From: Desulfobacteraceae bacterium
GTDB lineage: Bacteria; Desulfobacterota; Desulfobacteria; Desulfobacterales; Desulfosalsimonadaceae
Assembly: GCA_011389605.1 (NCBI GenBank)
Contig: JAABTZ010000018.1
Span: 1 to 15,366 of the forward strand
Direction: 5' to 3'
DNA: 15,366 nt
Of the stretch, positions 7,365 through 15,157 are shown piece after piece. The stretch's first letter is position 1; the number at the start of each line of letters is the position of its first letter. The position numbers and the translations under genes are program-made. The notes below the pieces were generated by a model that was not told the DNA's origin, did no database searches, and saw only the letters and a list, made by a program, of their open reading frames with translations.

Positions 7365-8189
7365 ATGAAGCTAATTGAAATCAACACAGACACCTGTAAC
7401 CAGGACGGCATCTGCGCAGCCGTGTGCCCGGCGCAAATCATCGACTTTTCAAAAGAAAAATTTCCCGAACCCATTGCCGATGCCGATGAATTGTGCATCC
7501 GATGCGGCCACTGCGTGGCGGTCTGCCCCACGGCAAGCCTGACGCATAAAGACATGCCTGTTGAGCAATGCCCCCCGGTCGACGCCGACATGATGCTTAC
7601 CGCCGAGCAGTGCGAACATTTTTTCCGCATGCGCCGGTCCATCCGCGCCTACAAAGACAAGTCCGTGGATGCAGACACCATTTCCAGACTCGTTGACATC
7701 GCCCATTACGCCCCCACAGGCCACAACTCCCAGTGCGTGGAATGGATGGTCATTGACAGCAGAAATGAGCTAAACCGCCTTGGCGGGGTTGTGATTGACT
7801 GGATGCGCTGGATGATTGAAAACATGCCCGAAGTGGCCGCATCCGTGCACATGGACCGGGCTGTTGCCCGCTGGGAAAAAGGAAAGGACGTGATTTTCCG
7901 CGGAGCCCCAATGCTGATTTTAACCCATGCGGACAAAGACCTGCGCCCGGCCCCGGCAGCGTGCACCATTGCCATGACTTACCTGGAACTTGCCGCCCCC
8001 ACCCTGGGCCTTGGGGGATGCTGGGCCGGATATTTCATGGCAGCAGCCGGAAATTTTCCTCCCATGAAAGAAGCCCTGAGTCTTGCTGAAAATCACCAGT
8101 GTTTCGGCGCCATGATGATGGGTTATCCTAAATTTTCCTACAAGCGACTGCCGCTTCGAAACGACCCGCAAATCACCTGGCGGAGTTAA
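7365..8189 (+). CDS. Nitroreductase with N-terminal two-cluster ferredoxin domain
   Basis: The 274-residue fusion has a bacterial ferredoxin domain (~1-60) followed by an FMN nitroreductase domain (~85-260). The nitroreductase part begins RRSIRAYKDKSVD, with APTGHNSQ at the FMN site and a GGCWAGYF segment later. The ferredoxin part carries C11, C17, C21 and then C44, C47, C50, C54 (CIRCGHCVAVCP). The second Cys of the first cluster is Asp14, as in some ferredoxins, so cluster I may be [3Fe-4S] or Asp-ligated. The expected role is soluble electron transfer between ferredoxin-type donors and a flavin substrate site; the physiological substrate is unknown. The ATG follows GGGAG by 6 nt. The stop overlaps the next start (TAATG), marking it as the first gene of the tight run that continues with the Mo enzyme. 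Confidence 0.9.
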   Translation: MKLIEINTDTCNQDGICAAVCPAQIIDFSKEKFPEPIADADELCIRCGHCVAVCPTASLTHKDMPVEQCPPVDADMMLTAEQCEHFFRMRRSIRAYKDKSVDADTISRLVDIAHYAPTGHNSQCVEWMVIDSRNELNRLGGVVIDWMRWMIENMPEVAASVHMDRAVARWEKGKDVIFRGAPMLILTHADKDLRPAPAACTIAMTYLELAAPTLGLGGCWAGYFMAAAGNFPPMKEALSLAENHQCFGAMMMGYPKFSYKRLPLRNDPQITWRS

Positions 8190-10468
8190 TGATGGAAAGC
8201 AAGTCATTATATGATGAGTCCCGGGGGCCGGTAACCATTGTCAACACCGGCTGCTGCCATGACTGCGGTGGAAGGTGCGTGCTGCGGGCCCATGTACAGG
8301 ACGGAAAAGTAATCCGCATTGAATCCGACACAGGCCCGGGGCCCCAGATCCGGGCCTGTGCCCGGGGCCGGGCCTACCGCCAGCGGCTGTATTCCAATGA
8401 AAGGCTCAAATATCCCCTGCGGCGCACAGCAAAGCGGGGGGAAGGCAGCTTTGAGACAATTTCCTGGGATGCGGCGTTAGATGAAGTTGCAGAAAATCTA
8501 AACCGTGTAAAAAAAGAATACGGCAACTCATCTGTTTTGTTTCTTCCCGGTGCCGGCAACCAGGGTATGCTCCACGGCCCTCTTGGACCGGGTTTGATGC
8601 TGCAGATGTTTGGCGGGTTTACAAGATACTGGGGTATTCCTTCTTACGAAGGGGCCCTGTTTGCCTCCATGGCCACCTATGGCACCATAAAAACAGGCCA
8701 TTCCAGGGACGACCTGTTAAATTCCAGGATGATACTGATGTGGGGCTGGAACCCGGCCAACACCGTCTGGGATCCGGAAACCGCCCTGTTTCTGGCAAAA
8801 GCCCGGGAAAACGGCGCACGCATGGTAGCAGTGGACCCCCGGTTTACAGATACTGCCGCCACATTTGCCGACGAGTATATCCCCATCCGGCCCGGAACGG
8901 ATGCGGCCATGCTCATTGCCATGGCTTATGTGATCATTACCGAAAACCTGCAGGACCAGACATTTATTGACAAACACACCATCGGATTTAACGATTACAA
9001 AGATTACGTGCTGGGACGCAGCGGCGGCGTGCCCAAAACTCCCCGATGGGCCGAAGAAATAACCACAGTGCCGGCACAAACCATTGCCGACCTTGCCCGC
9101 AAGTATGCCACAAACAAGCCCGGCGCACTGATTGCCGGCTGGGGCCCGGCACGAACGGCCATGGGCGAGCAATACAGCCGGGCGGCAAATGTGCTTTGCG
9201 CAATTACCGGCAACATAGGTATTAACGGCGGATATGCCGCAGGATTCATGAGGGCCTATTCCAGCAGGGAGACCAGGCATTTGCAGCCGGACAAAAACAA
9301 AAAGGCCGTGGATAAATCAAAGGGCATCCCGTCGGCCAACCCGGTGGAAAACAACGCCCTGCCCCGGGCAGACAGCCTGTATAAATTAAGCGGGGGCACC
9401 AATGCCACATCCGCCAGGATCCACCAGAGCCGGATATGGGATGCCATTTTAACAGGGACTGCAGGCGGACATCCTGCAGACCCGAAGCTGGCCTATATTG
9501 TGGCAAGCAACTGCTTAAATCAGTATCCAAACGCCAACCGGGGGGCAGAAGCGCTCAAATCCCTTGAATTTATCGTTGTCCACGACCAGTTTTTAACCCC
9601 CACGGCCAAATTTGCCGACATTGTACTGCCGGTCAACACCTTTATGGAGCGCTCAGACATTGCCCCTCCCTGGCTGGGCTCGCCTTATTACATTTATTTA
9701 AATAAAACCGTGGATTCCATGTACGAATCCAAAACCGATCTTGAAATCTGCCGGGACCTGGCCCCGCGCCTGGGAATTGATCCGGGCTTTTTTGAAATGT
9801 CTGAAGATGAGATCTTAAAGATGTTTGCCGGCAGGCGGCCCGACATTGACGACTATGAAAAAATGAAACGCGATGGTGTGGTCAAAATTCCCCTTTCCGA
9901 GCCCATTGTGGCTTTCAAAGACCAGGTGAAAGACCCGGAAAACAACCCGTTTCCAACCCTTTCCGGCAAAATCGAAATCGCCTGCGGCCATCTTGCAGAA
10001 ATGGACAACCCGGGCATCCCACAGGTTCCCGCATACCTGGGCCACAAAGAACACTATGACTCGCCACTTTCAAAAAAATACCCTTTCCAGCTGCTGACAA
10101 CCCATTCCAAGATCCGCACCCACTCCACCCTGGAAATGGTGCCCTGGCTGCGGGAAATAGAAGCCCACGGCCTGTGGATTAACCCAAAAGACGCCCAGAA
10201 AATGGGTATTTCTCACAATGACATGGTCGAAGTATTTAACGACCGGGGTTGCGTGCGCATTGCAGCCCGGGTAACCGAGCGGATTATGCCCGGCGTGGTC
10301 AACTTATGCCAGGGCGGCTGGTACCAGCCTGATGAAAACGGCGTGGATACCGGCGGGTGCGCCAACACGCTAACCGATGACACTCATTCGCCGGGCGGGG
10401 CCTTTGCCATGAACTCTGCCCTGGTGGATATCCGGCCAGCAGGAAAACCCGGAAAGGAGGCCGTGTAA
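8189..10468 (+). CDS. DMSO reductase-family molybdopterin oxidoreductase, catalytic subunit (DmsA-like, cytoplasmic)
   Basis: The 759-residue bis-MGD enzyme has an N-terminal [4Fe-4S] motif C22-x3-C26-x3-C30 with C57, like DmsA. The following RACARGRAYRQRLYSNERLK and KRGEGSFETISWDAALDEVA are also strongly DmsA-like. S152 (GIPSYEG) aligns with the Ser Mo ligand of DmsA; this is a by-eye alignment. The C-terminal cofactor domain shows VEVFNDRGCVRIAARVT and RIMPGVVNLCQGGWY. It has no twin-arginine leader, so it should stay in the cytoplasm, unlike respiratory DmsA. The stop of the nitroreductase gene overlaps its start (TAATG). GGAG at 8182-8185 is better spaced for the ATG at 8192, so the protein may start one residue later. 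Soluble relatives include pyrogallol transhydroxylase and resorcinol hydroxylase. The substrate is unknown. Confidence 0.93.
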   Translation: MMESKSLYDESRGPVTIVNTGCCHDCGGRCVLRAHVQDGKVIRIESDTGPGPQIRACARGRAYRQRLYSNERLKYPLRRTAKRGEGSFETISWDAALDEVAENLNRVKKEYGNSSVLFLPGAGNQGMLHGPLGPGLMLQMFGGFTRYWGIPSYEGALFASMATYGTIKTGHSRDDLLNSRMILMWGWNPANTVWDPETALFLAKARENGARMVAVDPRFTDTAATFADEYIPIRPGTDAAMLIAMAYVIITENLQDQTFIDKHTIGFNDYKDYVLGRSGGVPKTPRWAEEITTVPAQTIADLARKYATNKPGALIAGWGPARTAMGEQYSRAANVLCAITGNIGINGGYAAGFMRAYSSRETRHLQPDKNKKAVDKSKGIPSANPVENNALPRADSLYKLSGGTNATSARIHQSRIWDAILTGTAGGHPADPKLAYIVASNCLNQYPNANRGAEALKSLEFIVVHDQFLTPTAKFADIVLPVNTFMERSDIAPPWLGSPYYIYLNKTVDSMYESKTDLEICRDLAPRLGIDPGFFEMSEDEILKMFAGRRPDIDDYEKMKRDGVVKIPLSEPIVAFKDQVKDPENNPFPTLSGKIEIACGHLAEMDNPGIPQVPAYLGHKEHYDSPLSKKYPFQLLTTHSKIRTHSTLEMVPWLREIEAHGLWINPKDAQKMGISHNDMVEVFNDRGCVRIAARVTERIMPGVVNLCQGGWYQPDENGVDTGGCANTLTDDTHSPGGAFAMNSALVDIRPAGKPGKEAV

Positions 10469-11049
10469 TGGCGCAGATGGGCATTTACTTTGACCAGAGC
10501 CGTTGCACCGGCTGTTTTACCTGCGTGATCGCCTGCAAGGACTGGTATGACACGCCGGCTTACACCCCGGGCCGGATGCGGGTGAGCTGCATTGAGCACG
10601 GAACATTTCCGGATCTGTTTGCCGCATACCTTGCCCTGTCATGCGGCCATTGCCAGAACCCGCCATGCATGGCAGCGTGCCCGGAATCAGCCATTTCCAA
10701 AGACCCATCCACCGGTATTGTGACAGTTGATCCGAACAAGTGCGTCGGAAATACCCGGTGCCCGGAAAAATGCAGAAAAGCCTGCCCCTGGGATGTTCCG
10801 CAGTTTGCCCCGGAGGCCGGGGCCAGAATGGACAAATGCGATCTGTGTGCAGATCGCATTAAACATGGACAGCAGGCCATATGCGTGGAGGCCTGCCCCA
10901 TGCACGCCATAGACATCGGACCCTTAGATGAGCTTTACCAAAAATACGGGGACCAAAAAGAAGCAGAAGGATTTGTTTACAAAAAACGCTTTGCCCCGGC
11001 CGTGGTATTTAAACCCAGGTTTTACAAAATTGACGGAGGCAATCCATGA
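10468..11049 (+). CDS. DmsB-like four-cluster ferredoxin subunit
   Basis: The 193-residue electron-transfer subunit is presumed to pair with the preceding Mo enzyme. Sixteen Cys fall in four groups: C13/16/19/23 (CTGCFTCVIAC), C59/62/67/71 (CGHCQNPPCMAAC), C92/98/102/106, and C124/127/139/143 (CDLCADR...ICVEAC). The closing GPLDELYQKYG is DmsB-like. The third group has unusual spacing (C-x5-C-x3-C-x3-C instead of C-x2-C-x2-C-x3-C), so that cluster may differ in type or ligation. There is no leader or membrane segment, and no DmsC-like anchor gene follows. The start overlaps the previous stop (TAATG), with AAGGAGG 7 nt upstream. The ThDP-enzyme gene overlaps its end (ATGA). Confidence 0.93.
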   Translation: MAQMGIYFDQSRCTGCFTCVIACKDWYDTPAYTPGRMRVSCIEHGTFPDLFAAYLALSCGHCQNPPCMAACPESAISKDPSTGIVTVDPNKCVGNTRCPEKCRKACPWDVPQFAPEAGARMDKCDLCADRIKHGQQAICVEACPMHAIDIGPLDELYQKYGDQKEAEGFVYKKRFAPAVVFKPRFYKIDGGNP

Positions 11050-12590
11050 ACGGTGCACAAAGCCTGATGCAGACACTTTCGAACGCAGGTGTCAAAATCT
11101 GCTTTACCAATCCGGGCACCACGGAAATCCATCTGCTGGAAGCCTTAGAGCATGCCGGGGACATGCGCGCAGTACTTTGCCTGTTTGAAGGGGTTTGTGC
11201 CGGGGCTGCAGACGGCTATGCCCGCATGACCGGAAAACCTGCTGCAACCCTTCTCCATCTTGGCCCTGGATTGGCAAATGCCGCGGCAAACCTGCACAAC
11301 GCCAGGCGCGCCCGCTCGCCCGTGGTCAACCTGGTGGGCGACCACCCTGTTTATCATCAAAAAAATGACCCGCCCCTGGCATCAGACATTGCCACCCTGG
11401 CATCACCGGTGTCCGGCTGGGTGCGCCAGGCCCAGAATCCCGCAGGCCTGCCATCAGACGGGGCAGCTGCAGTGAGTGCATCCATGGGCCCTCCGGGCGC
11501 GCCAGCCACCTTAATCATTCCCGCTGACTGCGCCTGGGGCGAATCAAAACCTTTTGCCGGCACCATGAATACACCCAAACCCGGTGCAGTCTCATCCCGG
11601 GCCGTTGATGCGGCAGCTGAAATGCTCACCTCCGATGGGCCCACGGCCCTTATTCTTGGCGGCAAAGCCCTTCTGGAGCCGGCGTTGACAGCTGCTGGCC
11701 GGATTGCGCAAAAAACCGGGGCCGTGCTGCTTTCTCAAACCTTTGACGCCCGGTTTGCCCGAGGCGCGGGCCGGCCCTTTGTCAGACGTCTGCCCTATTT
11801 TCCCGAAGATGCAAAAAAACGCCTTGCCAGCTTCAAAAAAGTAATCCTTGCAGGCACAAACCCGCCCACGCCTTTTTTTGCCTACCCGGACACTTCTTTG
11901 CAGCTTCTGCCCACGGGCTGTGAAATCACAGCTCTTTGCGGTTTCTCAGACGATGCCTCAGCCGGGCTGGCCGCGCTGGCAGAAGCCCTTGGAGCGGAAA
12001 ATGCGGATTTTGCAACAGCTTTGCCCAAACGCCCGGAAAAACCCCATGGCCCCCTTAACCCTGAGACTGCCGGTGCTGCCATCGGCGCCCTGCTGCCGGA
12101 AAACGCCATTGTGTCAGATGAATCAGGCACATCCGGGGCCCATGCCTATCGTTTCACCGCCGGGGCCCCGGCCCATGACTGGCTGTGTTTGACCGGCGGT
12201 TCCATCGGCCAGGGCGTGCCCGTGGCCACGGGCGCAGCCCTTGCCTGCCCGGATCAAAAAGTGCTTTGCCTGCAGGGAGACGGCGGGGCCATGTACACCC
12301 TCCAGGCCCTGTGGACCCAGGCCCGGGAAAATCTGGATATCACCACAGTAATTTTCTCCAACCGCAAATACCAGATCCTGAAGGTGGAGCTGCATCGCCT
12401 GGGACTTGTGGATGCGGGCCCCAGGGTCACCGACGCCATGGACCTGTCCAGGCCGGATCTTGACTGGGTCCATTTGGCAAATGGCATGGGCGTTGAAGCA
12501 TCCCGGGTTGATAACGCAGAAGACTTTTACAATGACCTTGCCCGGGCTTTGGCCCAACCCGGTCCGTATCTGATCGAGGCAGTTATCTGA
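11046..12590 (+). CDS. ThDP-dependent enzyme of the acetolactate synthase/benzoylformate decarboxylase family
   Basis: The 514-residue protein shows the three domains of the family. The N-terminal Pyr domain has TNPGTTE (21-27), the cofactor-activating E48 in LFEGVCAGAADGYAR, and H71 in LLHLGPGL. A central domain lies at about 190-340. The C-terminal PP domain has the ThDP/Mg motif G411-D412-G413 with N439. A His where classical acetolactate synthases have Ser/Gly (SGPG) resembles benzoylformate decarboxylase His70. The segment GDHPVYHQKNDPPLASD is shared with IlvX-like proteins annotated as putative acetolactate synthases. It could decarboxylate or carboligate a 2-oxo acid; the substrate is unknown. 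No small regulatory subunit or other branched-chain amino acid genes are nearby, which argues against biosynthetic AHAS. ATGA overlap with the ferredoxin gene suggests coupled translation; GGAGG lies just upstream. Confidence 0.9.
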   Translation: MNGAQSLMQTLSNAGVKICFTNPGTTEIHLLEALEHAGDMRAVLCLFEGVCAGAADGYARMTGKPAATLLHLGPGLANAAANLHNARRARSPVVNLVGDHPVYHQKNDPPLASDIATLASPVSGWVRQAQNPAGLPSDGAAAVSASMGPPGAPATLIIPADCAWGESKPFAGTMNTPKPGAVSSRAVDAAAEMLTSDGPTALILGGKALLEPALTAAGRIAQKTGAVLLSQTFDARFARGAGRPFVRRLPYFPEDAKKRLASFKKVILAGTNPPTPFFAYPDTSLQLLPTGCEITALCGFSDDASAGLAALAEALGAENADFATALPKRPEKPHGPLNPETAGAAIGALLPENAIVSDESGTSGAHAYRFTAGAPAHDWLCLTGGSIGQGVPVATGAALACPDQKVLCLQGDGGAMYTLQALWTQARENLDITTVIFSNRKYQILKVELHRLGLVDAGPRVTDAMDLSRPDLDWVHLANGMGVEASRVDNAEDFYNDLARALAQPGPYLIEAVI

Positions 12591-12607
12591 AGAAGCCGGA
12601 AACAAGC

Positions 12608-13288
12608 ATGACTGAAACACTGCAAGATCAGCCAGCCCGGTTTTTCTGCCCCCTGTGCCGGAGTATGGATACAACTGCCTACACAAAAGATAAATACCGC
12701 CGATATTTTATCTGCACCAAATGCGCCCTGGTGTTTGTTCCGGAAAATGACCATGTTTCGGAACAACAGGAAAAAGCCAGGTATGACCAGCACAACAACC
12801 ATCCCGATGACCCGGGATACCGGAAATTTTTAAACCGGCTGCTCATACCCATGTGCCACCGGCTGCCGGCCGGCGCATCCGGTCTGGATTTCGGATGCGG
12901 GCCAGGACCGGCCCTGGCGTCCATGTTCAGGGAACAGGGATTTGACATGGCCGTATATGACAAATTCTACGCCACCGATGATCGGGTGCTGGGTCAATCC
13001 TTTGATTTTATAACCGCCACGGAAGTCCTCGAGCATCTTCGACAACCTGGCCCGGAACTGGCCTGCCTGTGGCAGCATTTAAAAACCTGCGGCATCCTGG
13101 GCATCATGACCAAGCTGGTCAAAAACAAAGCCGCCTTTGACACCTGGCACTACAAACGCGACCCCACCCATATCTGCTTTTTTTCCGCTGCTACTTTTGA
13201 CTGGCTGGCCGATTTTTTACAAGCTTCCGTGGAACTTATCGGCAATGACGTGATTCTGATCCACAAAATTAAAGACTGCCAAGGTTGA
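12608..13288 (+). CDS. Class I SAM methyltransferase with N-terminal zinc ribbon
   Basis: The 226-residue protein starts with a probable zinc ribbon (C14, C17, C36, C39; CPLC and CTKC). It continues into a Rossmann methyltransferase of the Methyltransf_23 type: motif I GLDFGCGPG (92-100), an acidic post-I region (VYDKFYATDD), an ATEVLEHL motif, and WHYKRDPTHICFF near the end. The methyl acceptor is unknown; relatives occur in sugar, lipid or small-molecule modification. It begins 17 nt after the ThDP gene with only a weak GGAA ribosome site, so expression probably depends on upstream translation. The stop codon (TGA, 13286-13288) lies inside the TTGATG that starts repeat copy D, so the last residues may have been redefined when the repeat arrived. 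Confidence 0.88.
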   Translation: MTETLQDQPARFFCPLCRSMDTTAYTKDKYRRYFICTKCALVFVPENDHVSEQQEKARYDQHNNHPDDPGYRKFLNRLLIPMCHRLPAGASGLDFGCGPGPALASMFREQGFDMAVYDKFYATDDRVLGQSFDFITATEVLEHLRQPGPELACLWQHLKTCGILGIMTKLVKNKAAFDTWHYKRDPTHICFFSAATFDWLADFLQASVELIGNDVILIHKIKDCQG

Positions 13289-13347
13289 TGCACTCGTAAA
13301 AAGTCTTATTTCAGATGGAGCCGTAAAAAGTCCAAGATCAAGGTTTG
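13285..13347 (+). repeat. Dispersed repeat copy D
   Basis: This 63-nt block aligns without gaps to 15282-15344 of copy B, 55 of 63 bases matching. It holds TTGATGC, CTCGTAAAAAGTC, GATGGnGCCGTAAAAAGT and CAAGATCAAGG in the same order. It carries two direct GTAAAAAGTC units (13296-13305 and 13323-13332). It begins inside the last codons of the methyltransferase gene. Confidence 0.88.
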
Positions 13348-13550
13348 TGATAAAAACTATAATTGACAAAAAGCGTTGACTGTGCATGGAATAAATTTGC
13401 CCAAAGACTTTGCAGCAGGCATCCGGGCATCTTTCGAAAAGAGATTGCCCAATTCCAGGCATTGCCGGCATACAATAGGTATCGCTTTGAAGCGTCAGGA
13501 ATAAAGCGGATCTAAAATAAACCCCCCAAAAAAAACAGCCAGGAGGAAGA
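13348..13550 (+). other. Leader region of the AbfD-like gene
   Basis: This 203-nt gap has no ORF with family resemblance. Weak sigma70-like elements can be picked out: TTGACA at 13363, and TACAAT at 13471-13476 without a good -35. None is convincing. The gap ends with a strong ribosome site AGGAGG (13541-13546), 4 nt before the ATG at 13551. No sigma54 site with correct GG/GC spacing was found, and no riboswitch is recognised. Confidence 0.4.
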
Positions 13551-15062
13551 ATGAGGACAAAACAGGACTATATTGAAGCTCTTTCCAAAATGAAACGCAA
13601 CATCTATTACGATGGCGAACTCATCGATCGTACCGATGAGATGCAGATGGATTGCATAAACACCATCGGAACCACCTATGACGAGGCCCAGAAGCCTGAG
13701 AACGAAGGGTTGATGACGGCCATCTCTCATCTGACCGGCCAGAAGATCAACCGTTTCAATCATATTCATCAAAACACCGATGATCTGCACAAAAAACAGG
13801 ACATGACACGCATGCTCTGCCAGAAGGTGGGCGGCTGCATCCAGCGCTGCATGGGTATTGACGCTACAAACGCAATCTATAACGTCTCCTATGAAGCCGA
13901 CAAGATGAACAAAGGCGAGACCCGGTATCACGAAAACTTTAAAAAATGGCTGACCCGATTCCAGACCGAAGACATGATCGGCTGTGCAGCCCAGACCGAT
14001 GTGAAGGGTGACCGGATGCTGCGTCCGGCCGATCAGCCCAATCCGGGTGCATATGTTTATATCAAGGAACGCCTTAAAGATGGAATTGTTGTGGAAGGCT
14101 GCAAACTCCACATTTCTGAAGCCTCGGTGGCTGACGAAGTTCTGGTGGTTCCGACCCGCGCACTGCGGCCGGAAGACAAGGATTATGCTGTCTCCTTTGC
14201 CGTACCGGGCGACTGGGACGGGTTGAAACAGATAGTCACCATACACAACCTGCGCAAAAGAAAGCACTACCCGCGCGGCTTTGTCCCTGGCTCAACGGAT
14301 TCCTACATGATTTTTGAGAACTGTTTCATTCCCTGGGAAAGAGTGTTTCTGGCAGGCGAACATCAGCACGGCGGTGTTCTGGCCCTGCTGTTTGCACTGT
14401 TTCACCGCCATTCCTACTCCGGCTGCAAGCCGGCCATTGGAGACATCATACTTGGCACTGCTGCTTTGGCCGCAGAAGTCAATAATGTGCAAAAGGCATC
14501 TCACGTCAGGGAAAAACTGGCGGAAATCATCATGACCACGGAACTGGGCTACGCCGCCGGCTACACAGCATCGGATTTAGGCAAGCCGGAAGTTTATGTG
14601 CCTGGAATGGGCTTTATGCCCTACGGCCCTGGTGCCTATATTCCCCATTCCATATATTGCAATGTCGGCCGCTGCCTGACGGGTGAAGCGGTCTACAGGG
14701 AAGCCGAGATGCTCTGCGACCTGGCAGGCGGTGTTGTGGCGACATTTCCTCACGAAAAGGATTTTGCCAATCCTGAGACCGGTGACCTGCTGCGTAAATA
14801 CACCGAGCGCAATCCGGATATGCCGGTAGACGACCAGGCGCAATTCTGGCGGTACCTGGGCGATACACTGTGTTCGGCCAGCGGTGGCATCATGAATGTA
14901 GGCAATTATCACGGCGGCGGCTCCCCTGTCATGGAACAAATCGCCATTACCACCCAGTACGACATTGAGTCCCGGAAAAAGGTGGTCAAGTATATAGCCG
15001 GCATGAGCGACGGAGATCGCGAGGCTTTGGCCCCAAAGCCTTCAAAAGAAGAAAAAAAATAG
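13551..15062 (+). CDS. 4-hydroxybutyryl-CoA dehydratase-like [4Fe-4S] flavoprotein (AbfD/HpaB family)
   Basis: The 503-residue protein belongs to the 4-hydroxyphenylacetate 3-hydroxylase/4-hydroxybutyryl-CoA dehydratase superfamily, with an acyl-CoA dehydrogenase-like fold and FAD. The four cluster ligands known for the Clostridium aminobutyricum dehydratase are all recognisable: C96 and C100 (GGCIQRCMGIDA), H285 and C292 (FHRHSYSGCK). Y289 and K293 match its catalytic Tyr/Lys at the same relative spacing. A true FAD monooxygenase (HpaB) would lack these Cys. The reaction is therefore probably a radical dehydration, or delta-isomerisation, of a hydroxyacyl-CoA. The C-terminus has GGGSPVMEQI and a lysine-rich tail. 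It stands alone after a 262-nt gap with its own strong ribosome site. Companions of the 4-hydroxybutyrate pathway are absent here, so the substrate is uncertain and no gene symbol is given. Confidence 0.9.
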   Translation: MRTKQDYIEALSKMKRNIYYDGELIDRTDEMQMDCINTIGTTYDEAQKPENEGLMTAISHLTGQKINRFNHIHQNTDDLHKKQDMTRMLCQKVGGCIQRCMGIDATNAIYNVSYEADKMNKGETRYHENFKKWLTRFQTEDMIGCAAQTDVKGDRMLRPADQPNPGAYVYIKERLKDGIVVEGCKLHISEASVADEVLVVPTRALRPEDKDYAVSFAVPGDWDGLKQIVTIHNLRKRKHYPRGFVPGSTDSYMIFENCFIPWERVFLAGEHQHGGVLALLFALFHRHSYSGCKPAIGDIILGTAALAAEVNNVQKASHVREKLAEIIMTTELGYAAGYTASDLGKPEVYVPGMGFMPYGPGAYIPHSIYCNVGRCLTGEAVYREAEMLCDLAGGVVATFPHEKDFANPETGDLLRKYTERNPDMPVDDQAQFWRYLGDTLCSASGGIMNVGNYHGGGSPVMEQIAITTQYDIESRKKVVKYIAGMSDGDREALAPKPSKEEKK

Positions 15063-15101
15063 CATCTGCATAGATAAAAACACGTTATCTGTTTTTCCCC
15101 T

Positions 15102-15134
15102 CCCCTCTTCCTGCTTCTCTTGCAGGGAGGGGGG
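15102..15134 (+). terminator. GC-rich hairpin after the AbfD-like gene
   Basis: Bases 15102-15114 pair with 15122-15134 to form a 13-bp stem with two G-T wobbles and a 7-nt loop (TTCTCTT), 39 nt after the stop codon. The stem is strong, but no U-tract follows on the plus strand, and a T-run precedes it (15092-15096). It could stop transcription on the minus strand, where U-rich RNA would follow, or protect the mRNA 3' end. Confidence 0.55.
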
Positions 15135-15157
15135 CAATGGAAATACTTTGATGTGAC

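Noticed and set aside
12123..12686. Minus-strand open frame opposite the end of the ThDP gene and start of the methyltransferase gene
   Set aside because: It spans two well-supported plus-strand genes including the GDG motif region, and has no start context or domain.
13388..13400. Sigma54-type promoter (GG...GC) before the AbfD-like gene
   Set aside because: The GG and GC are separated by 9 nt rather than 10 and the flanking consensus is poor.
13512..14267. Long open frame (251 codons) on the minus strand, antisense to the AbfD-like gene
   Set aside because: It lies opposite a gene with full family motifs, has no ribosome site, and its translation shows no recognisable domain. It is a by-product of codon composition.
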